DNA from: DASXTC01 sp036505635
Lineage (GTDB): Bacteria; Acidobacteriota; Polarisedimenticolia; JACPZX01; DASXTC01
DNA: 46,364 nucleotides
Reading direction: 5' to 3'
Assembly: GCA_036505635.1 (NCBI GenBank)
Contig: DASXTC010000018.1
Coordinates: forward strand, 1-46,364
The notes under the pieces are model-generated. The model was not told where the DNA came from. It searched no databases and saw nothing but the letters and a program-made list of their open reading frames with translations. Shown one piece after another: positions 1 through 7,300 of this stretch (its first letter is position 1; every line of letters begins with the position of its first letter). The position numbers and the translations under genes were made by a program.

Positions 1-204
1 GCCGCGGGGTCGGATCCGAGGAAGCGCGACGAAGTCGATGCGAGACATCGTCGAGGAGCGCTGACGATGGAGACGACCCCGCGCCGCCGCAACCCTTCGG
101 GCGCACGGGGGTTGCGGCCTCATCCATCGTCGCTCGTCGTCGACGACCACTCGGGTCGACTTCCTCCTCGCTCCTTGGCTGCGGCTCGCAAGCCCCGTGC
201 GCGC
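1..204. other. Window-edge stretch without a recognised gene
   Basis: No recognisable gene lies here. On the plus strand a frame is open from base 2 to a TGA at 62-64; its reading ends in SMRDIVEER, so it could be the C-terminus of a gene entering from the left, but twenty codons are too few to judge. The rest (about 65-204) reads as non-coding, with short GTCGAC-centred palindromes around 140-165. It leads directly into the half-palindrome at 205-236. Confidence 0.3.
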
Positions 205-236
205 GGCCCAAGCCATTACTCGGACACACTCCTAGG
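205..236. repeat. Half copy of a CTAG-bounded palindromic repeat
   Basis: Bases 211-235 are identical to the right arm (42991-43015) of the perfect palindrome near the other end of the window. The arm begins AGCCATTACTCGG and ends in CCTAG. Only one arm is present; the sequence to its left does not contain the complementary arm. The CTAG at 232-235 supplies the TAG stop codon of the leftward CPBP-like gene, as the other copy does for its own neighbour. This looks like a decayed or recombined copy of a small mobile repeat. Confidence 0.75.
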
Positions 237-882
237 CCCTGAAGTACCCGGGGCCGACCCTCATTTTGTGAAGGATCTGCGGGCCGAATGCGAAGGCGAC
301 CGCGGTGCTGCCGACCGCGTGGCAGAGAGCCAGCACGAGGAGGTTCGGATGGCGGCGGTAGAGGACCGCGAAAACGTACCCTGCGAGGAATGTCACCGGG
401 ACCAGAATCGGGTTGGGCAGATGGAGAGCCGCGAATATCGCCGCCACCGCCAGCTCACGTCGAACCGGCCGCTCGATGATCGCCGCGATCCTCCGATGGA
501 TGAAACTCTGTAGCAGGTACTGCTGCAGGAACCCCCACGCGGTCCCTCGCAGGAATCGTTCGAGCTCGAGCGCATCCGCGTTCCAGGTTCCGCCGAGGAA
601 GCCGGCGATGGCCGCGATACCGACGAGCGGCAGCGTCGGCACCGCCGCGTCCCTGAGGGCCGGTCCCAGGTTGTCGAGCCGGACCCCCAGATCGTCGGGT
701 GTCTCGCGATGGATCACGTGCGACGCCATCGTGAGCCCCAGCCCCGCGACATAGACGACCAGCGAGGCGTGGGGAAACGCGCGCGACCAAATCCAGATGA
801 AGGAGAAAACGAGCGCCAGGAAGAGAATCAGCTCGACCATCGCCGCCTTCCTGGGGATCGCGCGGGCTACGGCGGGGCTCAT
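232..882 (-). CDS. CPBP-like intramembrane protein with degenerate motif 1
   Basis: A roughly 216-residue multi-pass membrane protein resembling CPBP (Abi/CAAX) intramembrane proteases. Hydrophobic segments cover much of the chain. Motif 2 is visible as FAALH (about residues 150-154) and a later membrane His at HAVGS (about 188). Motif 1, normally EExxxR, reads QQYLLQ (about 120-125), so the glutamate pair and the arginine are missing. It may therefore be non-catalytic or use an unusual mechanism. The start at 882 is chosen because its ATG overlaps the TGA of the upstream kinase gene (ATGA) and has GAGG about six bases before it; an ATG at 888 is also possible. It is the last gene of the aroC-led minus-strand run, and its stop codon lies inside the repeat arm at 211-235. 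Confidence 0.7.
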   Translation of the reverse strand: MSPAVARAIPRKAAMVELILFLALVFSFIWIWSRAFPHASLVVYVAGLGLTMASHVIHRETPDDLGVRLDNLGPALRDAAVPTLPLVGIAAIAGFLGGTWNADALELERFLRGTAWGFLQQYLLQSFIHRRIAAIIERPVRRELAVAAIFAALHLPNPILVPVTFLAGYVFAVLYRRHPNLLVLALCHAVGSTAVAFAFGPQILHKMRVGPGYFRA

Positions 883-2354
883 CTCCATCCTCGGGCCAGG
901 CGCACCATCCGGATCCATCGTCCCTTCCGCTCCGCAGCCGCGCGCTCCATGCCGGCGGGAGACCGGATCACCGTCACGGCGGACCTCCATCGGCCTGCGT
1001 CGCCGGATATGCCGCCGGCCGGCGCGGCCGCCCGCGCGATCCCGGCCAGGGTGGCCTCCCGCCCCCGCGTCGCCACCAAGCGTATTCCGGGGAGGAGCGC
1101 GGCCTGGTATTGCACGAGGTACCGTAACCTCGACAGCGGGCCGCTCGCCACCAGCCGGCGCGGCGCGCCACCAGGCAGATCCGCGACACGATCCAGGATC
1201 AGGGTCACCATGTGGGCGATCGACTCCACAGCCGCCCGCGTCACGTCGGCCCTGGCACCGGTCGGCCCGGCGCCGAGGATCAGGCTAGGCAGCCGCGCGC
1301 CGGCCCGATCCTGAAACATCGAGCCGAGGCCATGAAGCGCCGGCAGCATGAGGGCATCCCCTCTCGCCTCGCGGCAGAGTCTGTCGATCCCTTCCAGCCC
1401 GTCCGGCGCGCCGAGCTCAGCGCGCAGCCAGTCGAGGAGCGCGCCGGCCGCGTTGATGGTTCCCTCCAGCACATAGGCGCGCCGCGAGGCGTCGGTCCAC
1501 GCGAGGCTCGTGAGGAGTCCCTGTCGTCTCACCAATCTCCCGCCCGTAGGGATCAGGACGAAAGCGCCGGTACCGTAGTTGACGAGAGCCGCCCGCCCGC
1601 CGCCGACGCGCCCGCCCCCCGTCAGGCCCAGTCCCGCAGCCTGCTGATCCCCCAGGCTGGCGCGGATCGGGATCCGGGTCCTCCCGAGGCTCATCATCCC
1701 GAACTCCCCGATGCCGGGCCGGACCTCCGGGAGGATGGCGCGAGGGATTCCGAACAGGTCGAGCAGCCACCGGTCCCAGTCGAGCGTCGAGAGATTGAAT
1801 AGAAGCGTCCGGGCCGCCTGTGTCGGGTCCACGGCGTGCACCGTCCCGCCGGTGAGGTGCCAGATCAGGAAGGTGGCGACGTTGCCGAAGAGCAGATCGC
1901 CGCGCTCCGCACGGCGGCGAAGCCGGGCGTCGCCGTCGAGAAGGCGCCCGAGCTTCGTGGCGCTGTAATGTGGCGAGAGGGGCAGCCCGGTGAGCCGGCG
2001 AATGCGCGCGCCGTGCCTTTGCAGGCGCGCGCACCAATCCGCGGCGGCGGTGCTCCTCCACGTGGGCGCGGGACCGGCGGGGAGTCCCGTCGCGCGATCC
2101 CAGAGGACGAAGGTGGAGCGCTGCGAGGTGACGCCCGCAGCCGCGATCTCGAGGGGTCCCGCCGCGGACACCGCCCTGCGGATGGCCAGACGTTGCGTCG
2201 CAAGGATCTCGCCGGGATCCTGGTCGGCCACGCCGCCCGGCCCGAACCGCGTCCTGACGGCGACCCTGGCGGCCCCCAGGACCCGACCCGAGAGCGAGTA
2301 GAGCGCCGCCTTGGAGGCCGTGGTCCCCTGATCGATGGCGAGGATCGCCTTCAT
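879..2354 (-). CDS. FGGY-family carbohydrate kinase, glycerol kinase-like
   Basis: A 491-residue FGGY kinase, close to the usual family length. The N-terminal phosphate-binding motif DQGTT is at residues 8-12. A glycerol-kinase-like SQRST segment is at 77-81, HYSATKL at 129-135, and GDQQAA at 235-240 carries the presumed catalytic Asp236. Family members phosphorylate a sugar or polyol with ATP in the cytosol. Glycerol kinases carry Arg-Glu after the Gln of the substrate loop; here it is Arg-Ser, so glycerol as substrate is uncertain. No glpF or glpD is nearby. It lies 22 nt after the PqqB-like gene and overlaps the CPBP gene by 4 nt, so co-transcription is likely. Confidence 0.85.
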   Translation of the reverse strand: MKAILAIDQGTTASKAALYSLSGRVLGAARVAVRTRFGPGGVADQDPGEILATQRLAIRRAVSAAGPLEIAAAGVTSQRSTFVLWDRATGLPAGPAPTWRSTAAADWCARLQRHGARIRRLTGLPLSPHYSATKLGRLLDGDARLRRRAERGDLLFGNVATFLIWHLTGGTVHAVDPTQAARTLLFNLSTLDWDRWLLDLFGIPRAILPEVRPGIGEFGMMSLGRTRIPIRASLGDQQAAGLGLTGGGRVGGGRAALVNYGTGAFVLIPTGGRLVRRQGLLTSLAWTDASRRAYVLEGTINAAGALLDWLRAELGAPDGLEGIDRLCREARGDALMLPALHGLGSMFQDRAGARLPSLILGAGPTGARADVTRAAVESIAHMVTLILDRVADLPGGAPRRLVASGPLSRLRYLVQYQAALLPGIRLVATRGREATLAGIARAAAPAGGISGDAGRWRSAVTVIRSPAGMERAAAERKGRWIRMVRLARGWR

Positions 2355-2376
2355 CTCTCCATCGGCGCCGCGCCGC

Positions 2377-3342
2377 TCACAACGGGAGCTCGAGTCCTTC
2401 GGCGGCCACCTCGAATCCGCGGCGGACGATCTCCAGGTATTCGGGACTGGAGCGCCGAAGTGCGGGGTTCGTGTGATTGAGGTGGATGAAGATGACGCGG
2501 TGTCCCTTTTTCACCAGCGGCTCGAGCCGATCCATGGTGGAAGGGACAAGAGGGTGCGGGACCTCCTCCAGGGAACGCAGGCCCAGCTCCCCAGGCGAGT
2601 AGAAAGTGGCGTCCAGCACGGCGATCTCCACGGAGGCGACAAGGGAGGCGATGTCCCGGTCCCACCGGCTCCAGTCGTCCACGTCCGGGATGTAGAGAAG
2701 TCGGCGGGAAGGGCCTTTCACGAGGAAACCCACGACATCAGATTCCTCCTCGCGATGAGGCACGCGCAGCGGTTCGGCCGAAAGCCCCGGCGCCAGGTCG
2801 AAGGGACGGCCCGGCTCGATCGTCCTGAGCTCGATGTGCTTCCCCTTCACGAGCCGCTTCCACGGGCCGTTCGTCGAGAGGAATTCACCCATGCGTCGCG
2901 TCGCGTAGACGGGCACGGCCGTGGCCGCCATCGATTCACGGCCCAGGTACATGAGCCCCGTGTAGTGTCCGATGTGCGCGTGCGTCAGCAGGATGCCGTC
3001 CACGGGAAGTCCCGGCGGTCTGTCGGCGAACGTGCGCGGAGCGAGCGCCCGATCGACCTGCGACCGGAAGTCGGGCGTCGCGTCGATGATGAAGATCCTG
3101 GGCGCGCCGTCCCCCGGAGGCTCGACCCGCAGGCCCAGCGAGGCGACACGCGCCGCTCGCGCGGGGTCGCGTCGCGCGGCGACGCAGCACTCGCGCGCGC
3201 AGCCCAGGTGGGGCAGGCCGCCGTCCTGCGCGATCCCCAGGACGCGGGCGACCACTCTCGGGACGACGGGCTCCCCGGGCGGGGGCGCCACGGTCAGAGC
3301 CACCGCGGCCGCGGCCACCGCGAGCAGGCCGGCCCGCGTCAC
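2377..3342 (-). CDS. PqqB-like metallo-beta-lactamase-fold hydrolase
   Basis: A 321-residue protein with an N-terminal hydrophobic segment (about 5-20), probably a signal peptide or anchor. The body resembles PqqB of the metallo-beta-lactamase superfamily. It has GIAQDGGLPHLGC with a Cys cluster (Cys48, 52, 53), a metal-site motif THAHIGH (His121, 123, 126), His196 in VPH, Asp220 in PDVDD and a C-terminal HLNHTNP (about 287-293). The usual Asp of HxHxDH is replaced by Gly. No other PQQ biosynthesis gene occurs in the window, so involvement in PQQ formation is doubtful and a general hydrolase role is equally possible. The GTG start overlaps the stop of the upstream gene (GTGA), implying translational coupling. 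Confidence 0.75.
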   Translation of the reverse strand: MTRAGLLAVAAAAVALTVAPPPGEPVVPRVVARVLGIAQDGGLPHLGCARECCVAARRDPARAARVASLGLRVEPPGDGAPRIFIIDATPDFRSQVDRALAPRTFADRPPGLPVDGILLTHAHIGHYTGLMYLGRESMAATAVPVYATRRMGEFLSTNGPWKRLVKGKHIELRTIEPGRPFDLAPGLSAEPLRVPHREEESDVVGFLVKGPSRRLLYIPDVDDWSRWDRDIASLVASVEIAVLDATFYSPGELGLRSLEEVPHPLVPSTMDRLEPLVKKGHRVIFIHLNHTNPALRRSSPEYLEIVRRGFEVAAEGLELPL

Positions 3343-3917
3343 CTCCGGCGGCTCTCGGAGCGCCGGTACCGCCCCTCGTAGAGCAGAGTCCCTCCCTTCG
3401 GATCGACCTGGACCCCATCGACGGTGTAGAGGTCCGCCCCGGCGGTCCGGAGGATCTCCTCACGATAGCTCTCCTCGCGATGGGCGCCCGGATCGAGGGA
3501 GTGCCAGAAGATGGCGCCCCCCTCGACGTTGCCGCCGTACATCCGAACGGCGCCGTTGGGGTCGGTCACCCGGCACTCCAGGTGGTCGCCCGTCACGCGG
3601 TGGACATGTCTGAGGATCACGGGGCTTCCGGGCGCGCCGCGGTCGATGACGTCGATCCTCTGCTCGGTCGCCGAGCTCATGGTGTGCACCTGCCTGATCT
3701 GCATTCTTTCCACGAGAGTCCCGTCGGATCGCCGCGCGTCGAGCGTCCCTTCCCAGACACCGTCCCACCTCGCGAACGGTCCCGCGCCGGGCGGCTCGTC
3801 GATCCCGGAAGCGCCCTCAGGGACGGCGCGCGGTGGGAGCGGCTGGTAGGGCAGGTGATTCGAGACCAGCACGAGGGCGGCGAGCGCCACAAGAGCCAGC
3901 AGAAAGACCCGGATCAT
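3339..3917 (-). CDS. Hypothetical membrane-anchored or secreted protein
   Basis: A 192-residue protein with one N-terminal hydrophobic helix (about residues 3-20, Leu/Ala/Val-rich), suggesting export or membrane anchoring. The remainder is soluble, rich in beta-type sequence, and begins with a Pro-rich linker. A WDGVWEGTLD segment around 50-60 is reminiscent of small lipocalin-like or DUF1579-type beta-barrels, but I do not recognise the family. It starts 3 nt after the aroC stop and overlaps the PqqB-like gene by 4 nt, so it belongs to the same transcript. The C-terminus is Arg-rich. Confidence 0.65.
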   Translation of the reverse strand: MIRVFLLALVALAALVLVSNHLPYQPLPPRAVPEGASGIDEPPGAGPFARWDGVWEGTLDARRSDGTLVERMQIRQVHTMSSATEQRIDVIDRGAPGSPVILRHVHRVTGDHLECRVTDPNGAVRMYGGNVEGGAIFWHSLDPGAHREESYREEILRTAGADLYTVDGVQVDPKGGTLLYEGRYRRSESRRR

Positions 3918-3920
3918 GGC

Positions 3921-5099
3921 TTAGTACTCCTCGAGCTGTCCGAGGTACCCGTGATAGTTCCTCTCGGTCTCGGCAATGGAATCGCCCCCGAATTTCTCCA
4001 GGAAGGCCTCGGCAAGGACGATCGCCGTCATCGCCTCGGCGATGACGCCCGACGCGGCTGCCACGCACGTGTCGGTCCGCTCGACCGTCGCCTCCACGTC
4101 GGTCTTGTCGATCAGATCCACGGAGTGCAGGGGTTTCGGCAGGGTCGACAACGGCTTGAGATATGCGGCGGCGCGAATCTCCTCGCCGTTGGTCATTCCC
4201 CCTTCGATGCCCCCGGCCCTGTTGGTCTTCCTGAAAAAACGCCGCGCCCGCGAGTCATAGAAGATCTCGTCGTGCACGTCGGAACCGGGACGGGAGGCCG
4301 AGGCCACGCCATCGCCCACCTCCACCGCCTTGACCGCGTGAATCGACAGCAACGCCTGTCCGAGGCGGGCCTCAAGTCTCGTGTCCCAGAGCCGGCATGA
4401 TCCGAGCCCCGGTGGCACGCCTCGCGCGACCACCTGGACGACGCCGCCCAGCGAGTCGCGGGCCGCTCTCGCGCCGTCGATTCGGGCGATCATGGCGGCC
4501 TGCACCGCCGCGTCGGCGCAGCGCAGGGGCGAGTCGGCGGGTATCGCGGCGACGGTCTCCCACGGGACCTCTCGTTCACGGGACATCGCCACCGGACCAA
4601 CCGCGAGCGTGTGGCTCGCGATCCGGATGCCGAAGCGTTCCAGGAACTGGCGGGCCAGCGAGCCGGCCGCCACGCGCGAGGCAGTCTCCCGGGCGCTCGC
4701 CCGCTCCAGAACGTCGCGGACGTCGTGCGTGCCCGTCTTGAGCGATCCGGCCAGGTCGGCGTGGCCTGGCCGCGGATGCCGCACACGGCGCAGATCGTCA
4801 TCGGTGGACGTGGCCGCCGGGGCCGTCACGCTCATCGCCGTCGTCCAGTTGGCCCAGTCGCGGTTCTCGATCAGCATCGCGATGGGCGAGCCGAGCGTGC
4901 GGCCGAGGCGGACCCCGCCGAGGATCCTCGCCTCGTCCTTCTCGATCGACATCCGGCCGCCGCGTCCGTAACCGCCCTGCCGGCGCCGGAGATCCTCGTT
5001 GATGGAGTCGATCGACACGTCGAGCCCCGCGGGCAGACCATCGACGATGATCGTGAGGGCGGGGCCGTGCGACTCACCCGCGGTCAGAAACCGGAACAC
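3921..5099 (-). CDS. aroC: Chorismate synthase
   Basis: Chorismate synthase makes chorismate from 5-enolpyruvylshikimate-3-phosphate, the last step of the shikimate pathway; it needs reduced FMN. The 392-residue product shows the family signatures FRFLTAGESHGPAL at the N-terminus, GGYGRGGRM (about 48-56), SPIAMLIENRDW, RPGHADLAG and RASARETASR. The GTG at 5097-5099 is chosen because it gives the canonical MFRFLTAGESHG start; the frame stays open far upstream, but that stretch is not family-like. GGAG lies about nine bases before the GTG. It heads the five-gene minus-strand run. The chorismate-pathway gene aroF lies elsewhere in this window (21123-22136), so the pathway genes are dispersed. 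Confidence 0.95.
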   Translation of the reverse strand: MFRFLTAGESHGPALTIIVDGLPAGLDVSIDSINEDLRRRQGGYGRGGRMSIEKDEARILGGVRLGRTLGSPIAMLIENRDWANWTTAMSVTAPAATSTDDDLRRVRHPRPGHADLAGSLKTGTHDVRDVLERASARETASRVAAGSLARQFLERFGIRIASHTLAVGPVAMSREREVPWETVAAIPADSPLRCADAAVQAAMIARIDGARAARDSLGGVVQVVARGVPPGLGSCRLWDTRLEARLGQALLSIHAVKAVEVGDGVASASRPGSDVHDEIFYDSRARRFFRKTNRAGGIEGGMTNGEEIRAAAYLKPLSTLPKPLHSVDLIDKTDVEATVERTDTCVAAASGVIAEAMTAIVLAEAFLEKFGGDSIAETERNYHGYLGQLEEY

Positions 5100-5170
5100 C
5101 TCGCTGTAGCTCCACGGCCGTGAGGGCAAGTGATTGACATCGCTGAGTATCCGTCCCTGGGCCCGGCGTG

Positions 5171-5200
5171 ACGCTACCACCGCGCGCGGAAAAGTGTCAA
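5171..5200 (-). promoter_or_regulatory. Predicted promoter for aroC
   Basis: On the minus strand a perfect -35 TTGACA (5195-5200) is followed after 18 bp by TAGCGT (5171-5176). It points towards aroC and would give a leader of roughly 65 nt. The divergent nnr gene begins only 11 bp away, so the two genes share a very short control region. Confidence 0.5.
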
Positions 5201-5210
5201 GATGCGGCCC

Positions 5211-6794
5211 ATGAAGATCCTCACCGCGCAGCAGATGCGCCGCATTGACGAGCGCGCTGAAAACGACTTCGGCGTCGCCGCGGTGACGCTCATGGATCAC
5301 GCGGGGCGCGCCGTGGCAGACGCGCTGGCGCGTCTCTACCCGGCGCTGTCGACCATGAATCTGCTCATCGTCTGCGGCAAGGGGAACAACGGCGGCGACG
5401 GGATCACGACGGCCCGGCATCTGAGAACGCTCGGCGTGAACGCCCGCGTGGTCCTGCTGGCGCCGACCAACGCCCTGCGGGGCCCGTCGGCCCACCACCG
5501 CGACCAGGCCCTTCGTGACGGTATCCTCATCGAGGAGGCTCCGACCGAACGGGCCTGGGCGGAAGTGGCCGCGGGGATCCCGGGACGTCACCGGCTGGTC
5601 CTGGACGCGCTCCTCGGCACGGGGCTCAAGGGCCCCGCGCGCGACCTGCCGGCCCGCGCCATAACCGACATCAACGGCACGGGCGTGGAGGTCGCGGCGC
5701 TCGACATCCCATCTGGTCTGTCCGGCGACGCCGCGGGTATCCCCGGCCCCGCCATCCAGGCCGCCGTGACCATCGCGCTTGCCTGCCCGAAGATCCCTCA
5801 CGTTTTCGAGCCGGCCGCCGCGCTGTGCGGCAAGCTTCAGGTCGTCGAGATCGGGATCCCGCACGAGGCGGTGGCCGCCGAGCAGGTCGACCTCAATCTG
5901 ATCGAAGAGTCCGAGATGTCCTCGCTCGCGCCGGTGCGGGCCCCCGACAGCCACAAGGGAGATTACGGGCGGATCCTGATCATCGGCGGCTCCCGGGGAA
6001 AATCGGGCGCCGCGGCGATGGCCGCCCACGCGGCGCTGCGTTCGGGGGCCGGCCTGGTCACGGTGGCGACGTCGATCTCCGCGCAGCCCGTGCTCGCGGG
6101 TCACGTGATCGAGATGATGACCGAAGGACTCCCCGAGACGCCGGGTGGCTCGCTCTCGCGGGCCGCCGCCCCTCATCTGCGTGAGCTCATGCGCTCGAGC
6201 GACGTGCTGGCGGTGGGCCCGGGCATCACCGCCCTCGAGGAGACGGCCGCGCTCGTACGGGAGATCCTGGCCGGCACCTCGCTTCCTGTGGTGCTCGATG
6301 CCGACGGGATCAACGCCTACGCGGGGCGGGCCGGCGAGATGAAGGGGGATGCGCGAGTCCTGATCCTCACGCCCCATCCCGGGGAAATGGCGCGTCTATT
6401 GAGCAGACCGGGCTCCACGCCCGTCACCGCGGCGCAGGTGCAGGCGGATCGAGTCGGCGTCGCCCGCGCGTTCGCCCGGGAGCACTCCTGCTACCTCGTG
6501 CTCAAGGGGCACCGCACCGTGGTTGCGGAGCCGTCCGGCCAGGTCTGGATCAACTCCTCGGGCAACCCGGGCATGGCCACCGGTGGAAGCGGAGACGTGC
6601 TGACCGGCGTGCTGGCGGGGCTGCTGGGGCAGGGCCTCTCCCCGCTCGAGGCCTCCCTGCTCGGCGTCTACGTGCACGGGCTGGCCGGCGATCTCGCGTC
6701 GGCCGATTACGGCGAAACCTCCCTGATCGCCCGGGACATCATCGACTATCTCCCCGACGCGTTCCTGCAGCTCGAGCGCTCGGAGGACGCGTGA
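5211..6794 (+). CDS. nnr: Bifunctional NAD(P)H-hydrate epimerase / ADP-dependent dehydratase
   Basis: This enzyme repairs damaged NAD(P)H hydrates in the cytosol. The N-terminal YjeF domain (about residues 1-215) epimerises the R and S hydrates and shows GKGNNGGDG. The C-terminal ribokinase-like domain (about 230-520) dehydrates S-NAD(P)HX; it shows HKGDYGRILIIGGSRGKSGAA and NPGMATGGSGDVLTG, the ATP/ADP-binding loop. The length, about 527 residues, is normal for the fused form. The second ATG (5211) is preferred over 5202 because homologues usually begin MKILTAxQM; Shine-Dalgarno support is weak for both. It overlaps tsaE by 4 nt. Confidence 0.93.
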   Translation: MKILTAQQMRRIDERAENDFGVAAVTLMDHAGRAVADALARLYPALSTMNLLIVCGKGNNGGDGITTARHLRTLGVNARVVLLAPTNALRGPSAHHRDQALRDGILIEEAPTERAWAEVAAGIPGRHRLVLDALLGTGLKGPARDLPARAITDINGTGVEVAALDIPSGLSGDAAGIPGPAIQAAVTIALACPKIPHVFEPAAALCGKLQVVEIGIPHEAVAAEQVDLNLIEESEMSSLAPVRAPDSHKGDYGRILIIGGSRGKSGAAAMAAHAALRSGAGLVTVATSISAQPVLAGHVIEMMTEGLPETPGGSLSRAAAPHLRELMRSSDVLAVGPGITALEETAALVREILAGTSLPVVLDADGINAYAGRAGEMKGDARVLILTPHPGEMARLLSRPGSTPVTAAQVQADRVGVARAFAREHSCYLVLKGHRTVVAEPSGQVWINSSGNPGMATGGSGDVLTGVLAGLLGQGLSPLEASLLGVYVHGLAGDLASADYGETSLIARDIIDYLPDAFLQLERSEDA

Positions 6795-7273
6795 CGGCCG
6801 TCCGGGCCAGAGGGACCGAAACGCGGGACGAGCAGGTCGAGACCGATTCCGCGGAGGCGACCGCCCGGGCGGGACGGCTGCTCGCGGCGCGACTCGGCCC
6901 CGGCGACGTTGTCGTCCTCTCGGGCCCGCTTGGCGCGGGCAAGACCGTCTTCGTGCGGGGGCTGGCCGAAGGGATGGGGATCGACGCGCGCGACGTGCAT
7001 TCGCCCTCCTTCACGATCGTGAGCGAGTACGGCCCGTCGGCCTCCGGCCGCCTTCTCGTCCACGCGGACCTCTACAGGATTGAGAGCGCCGGCGAGGTCG
7101 AGGAGCTCGGGCTGGCCGACTCCTTGTCGGGCGATCGCGTCGTGGCGGTTGAATGGGGGGAGAAACTGCCGGAGAGGCTGCGGCGCGGCGCCATCCTGGT
7201 GGTTCTTCAGGACGCCGGCGGCGATCGCAGGCGCCTCACGGTGAGCTTCCCCGCCGGGACCGGACCGGCATGA
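6791..7273 (+). CDS. tsaE: tRNA threonylcarbamoyladenosine biosynthesis ATPase TsaE
   Basis: TsaE is the ATPase that works with TsaB and TsaD to transfer the threonylcarbamoyl group to A37 of ANN-decoding tRNAs. The 160-residue product has the Walker A motif GPLGAGKT (about 45-52), the HSPSFTIVSEY segment, HADLYRI and VEWGEKLPE, all typical of the family. About 20 N-terminal residues precede the usual start of the domain. The GTG start overlaps the nnr stop (GTGA), a pairing seen in many bacteria. tsaB and tsaD are not in the window. Confidence 0.93.
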   Translation: MTAVRARGTETRDEQVETDSAEATARAGRLLAARLGPGDVVVLSGPLGAGKTVFVRGLAEGMGIDARDVHSPSFTIVSEYGPSASGRLLVHADLYRIESAGEVEELGLADSLSGDRVVAVEWGEKLPERLRRGAILVVLQDAGGDRRRLTVSFPAGTGPA

Positions 7274-7300
7274 ACGAGGCGCTCACCGCGTCAAGGCAGG

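Noticed and set aside
3921..6377. An 818-residue extended form of AroC
   Set aside because: The extension lies opposite nnr and has no chorismate synthase features; the family start MFRFLTAGESHG falls at 5099.
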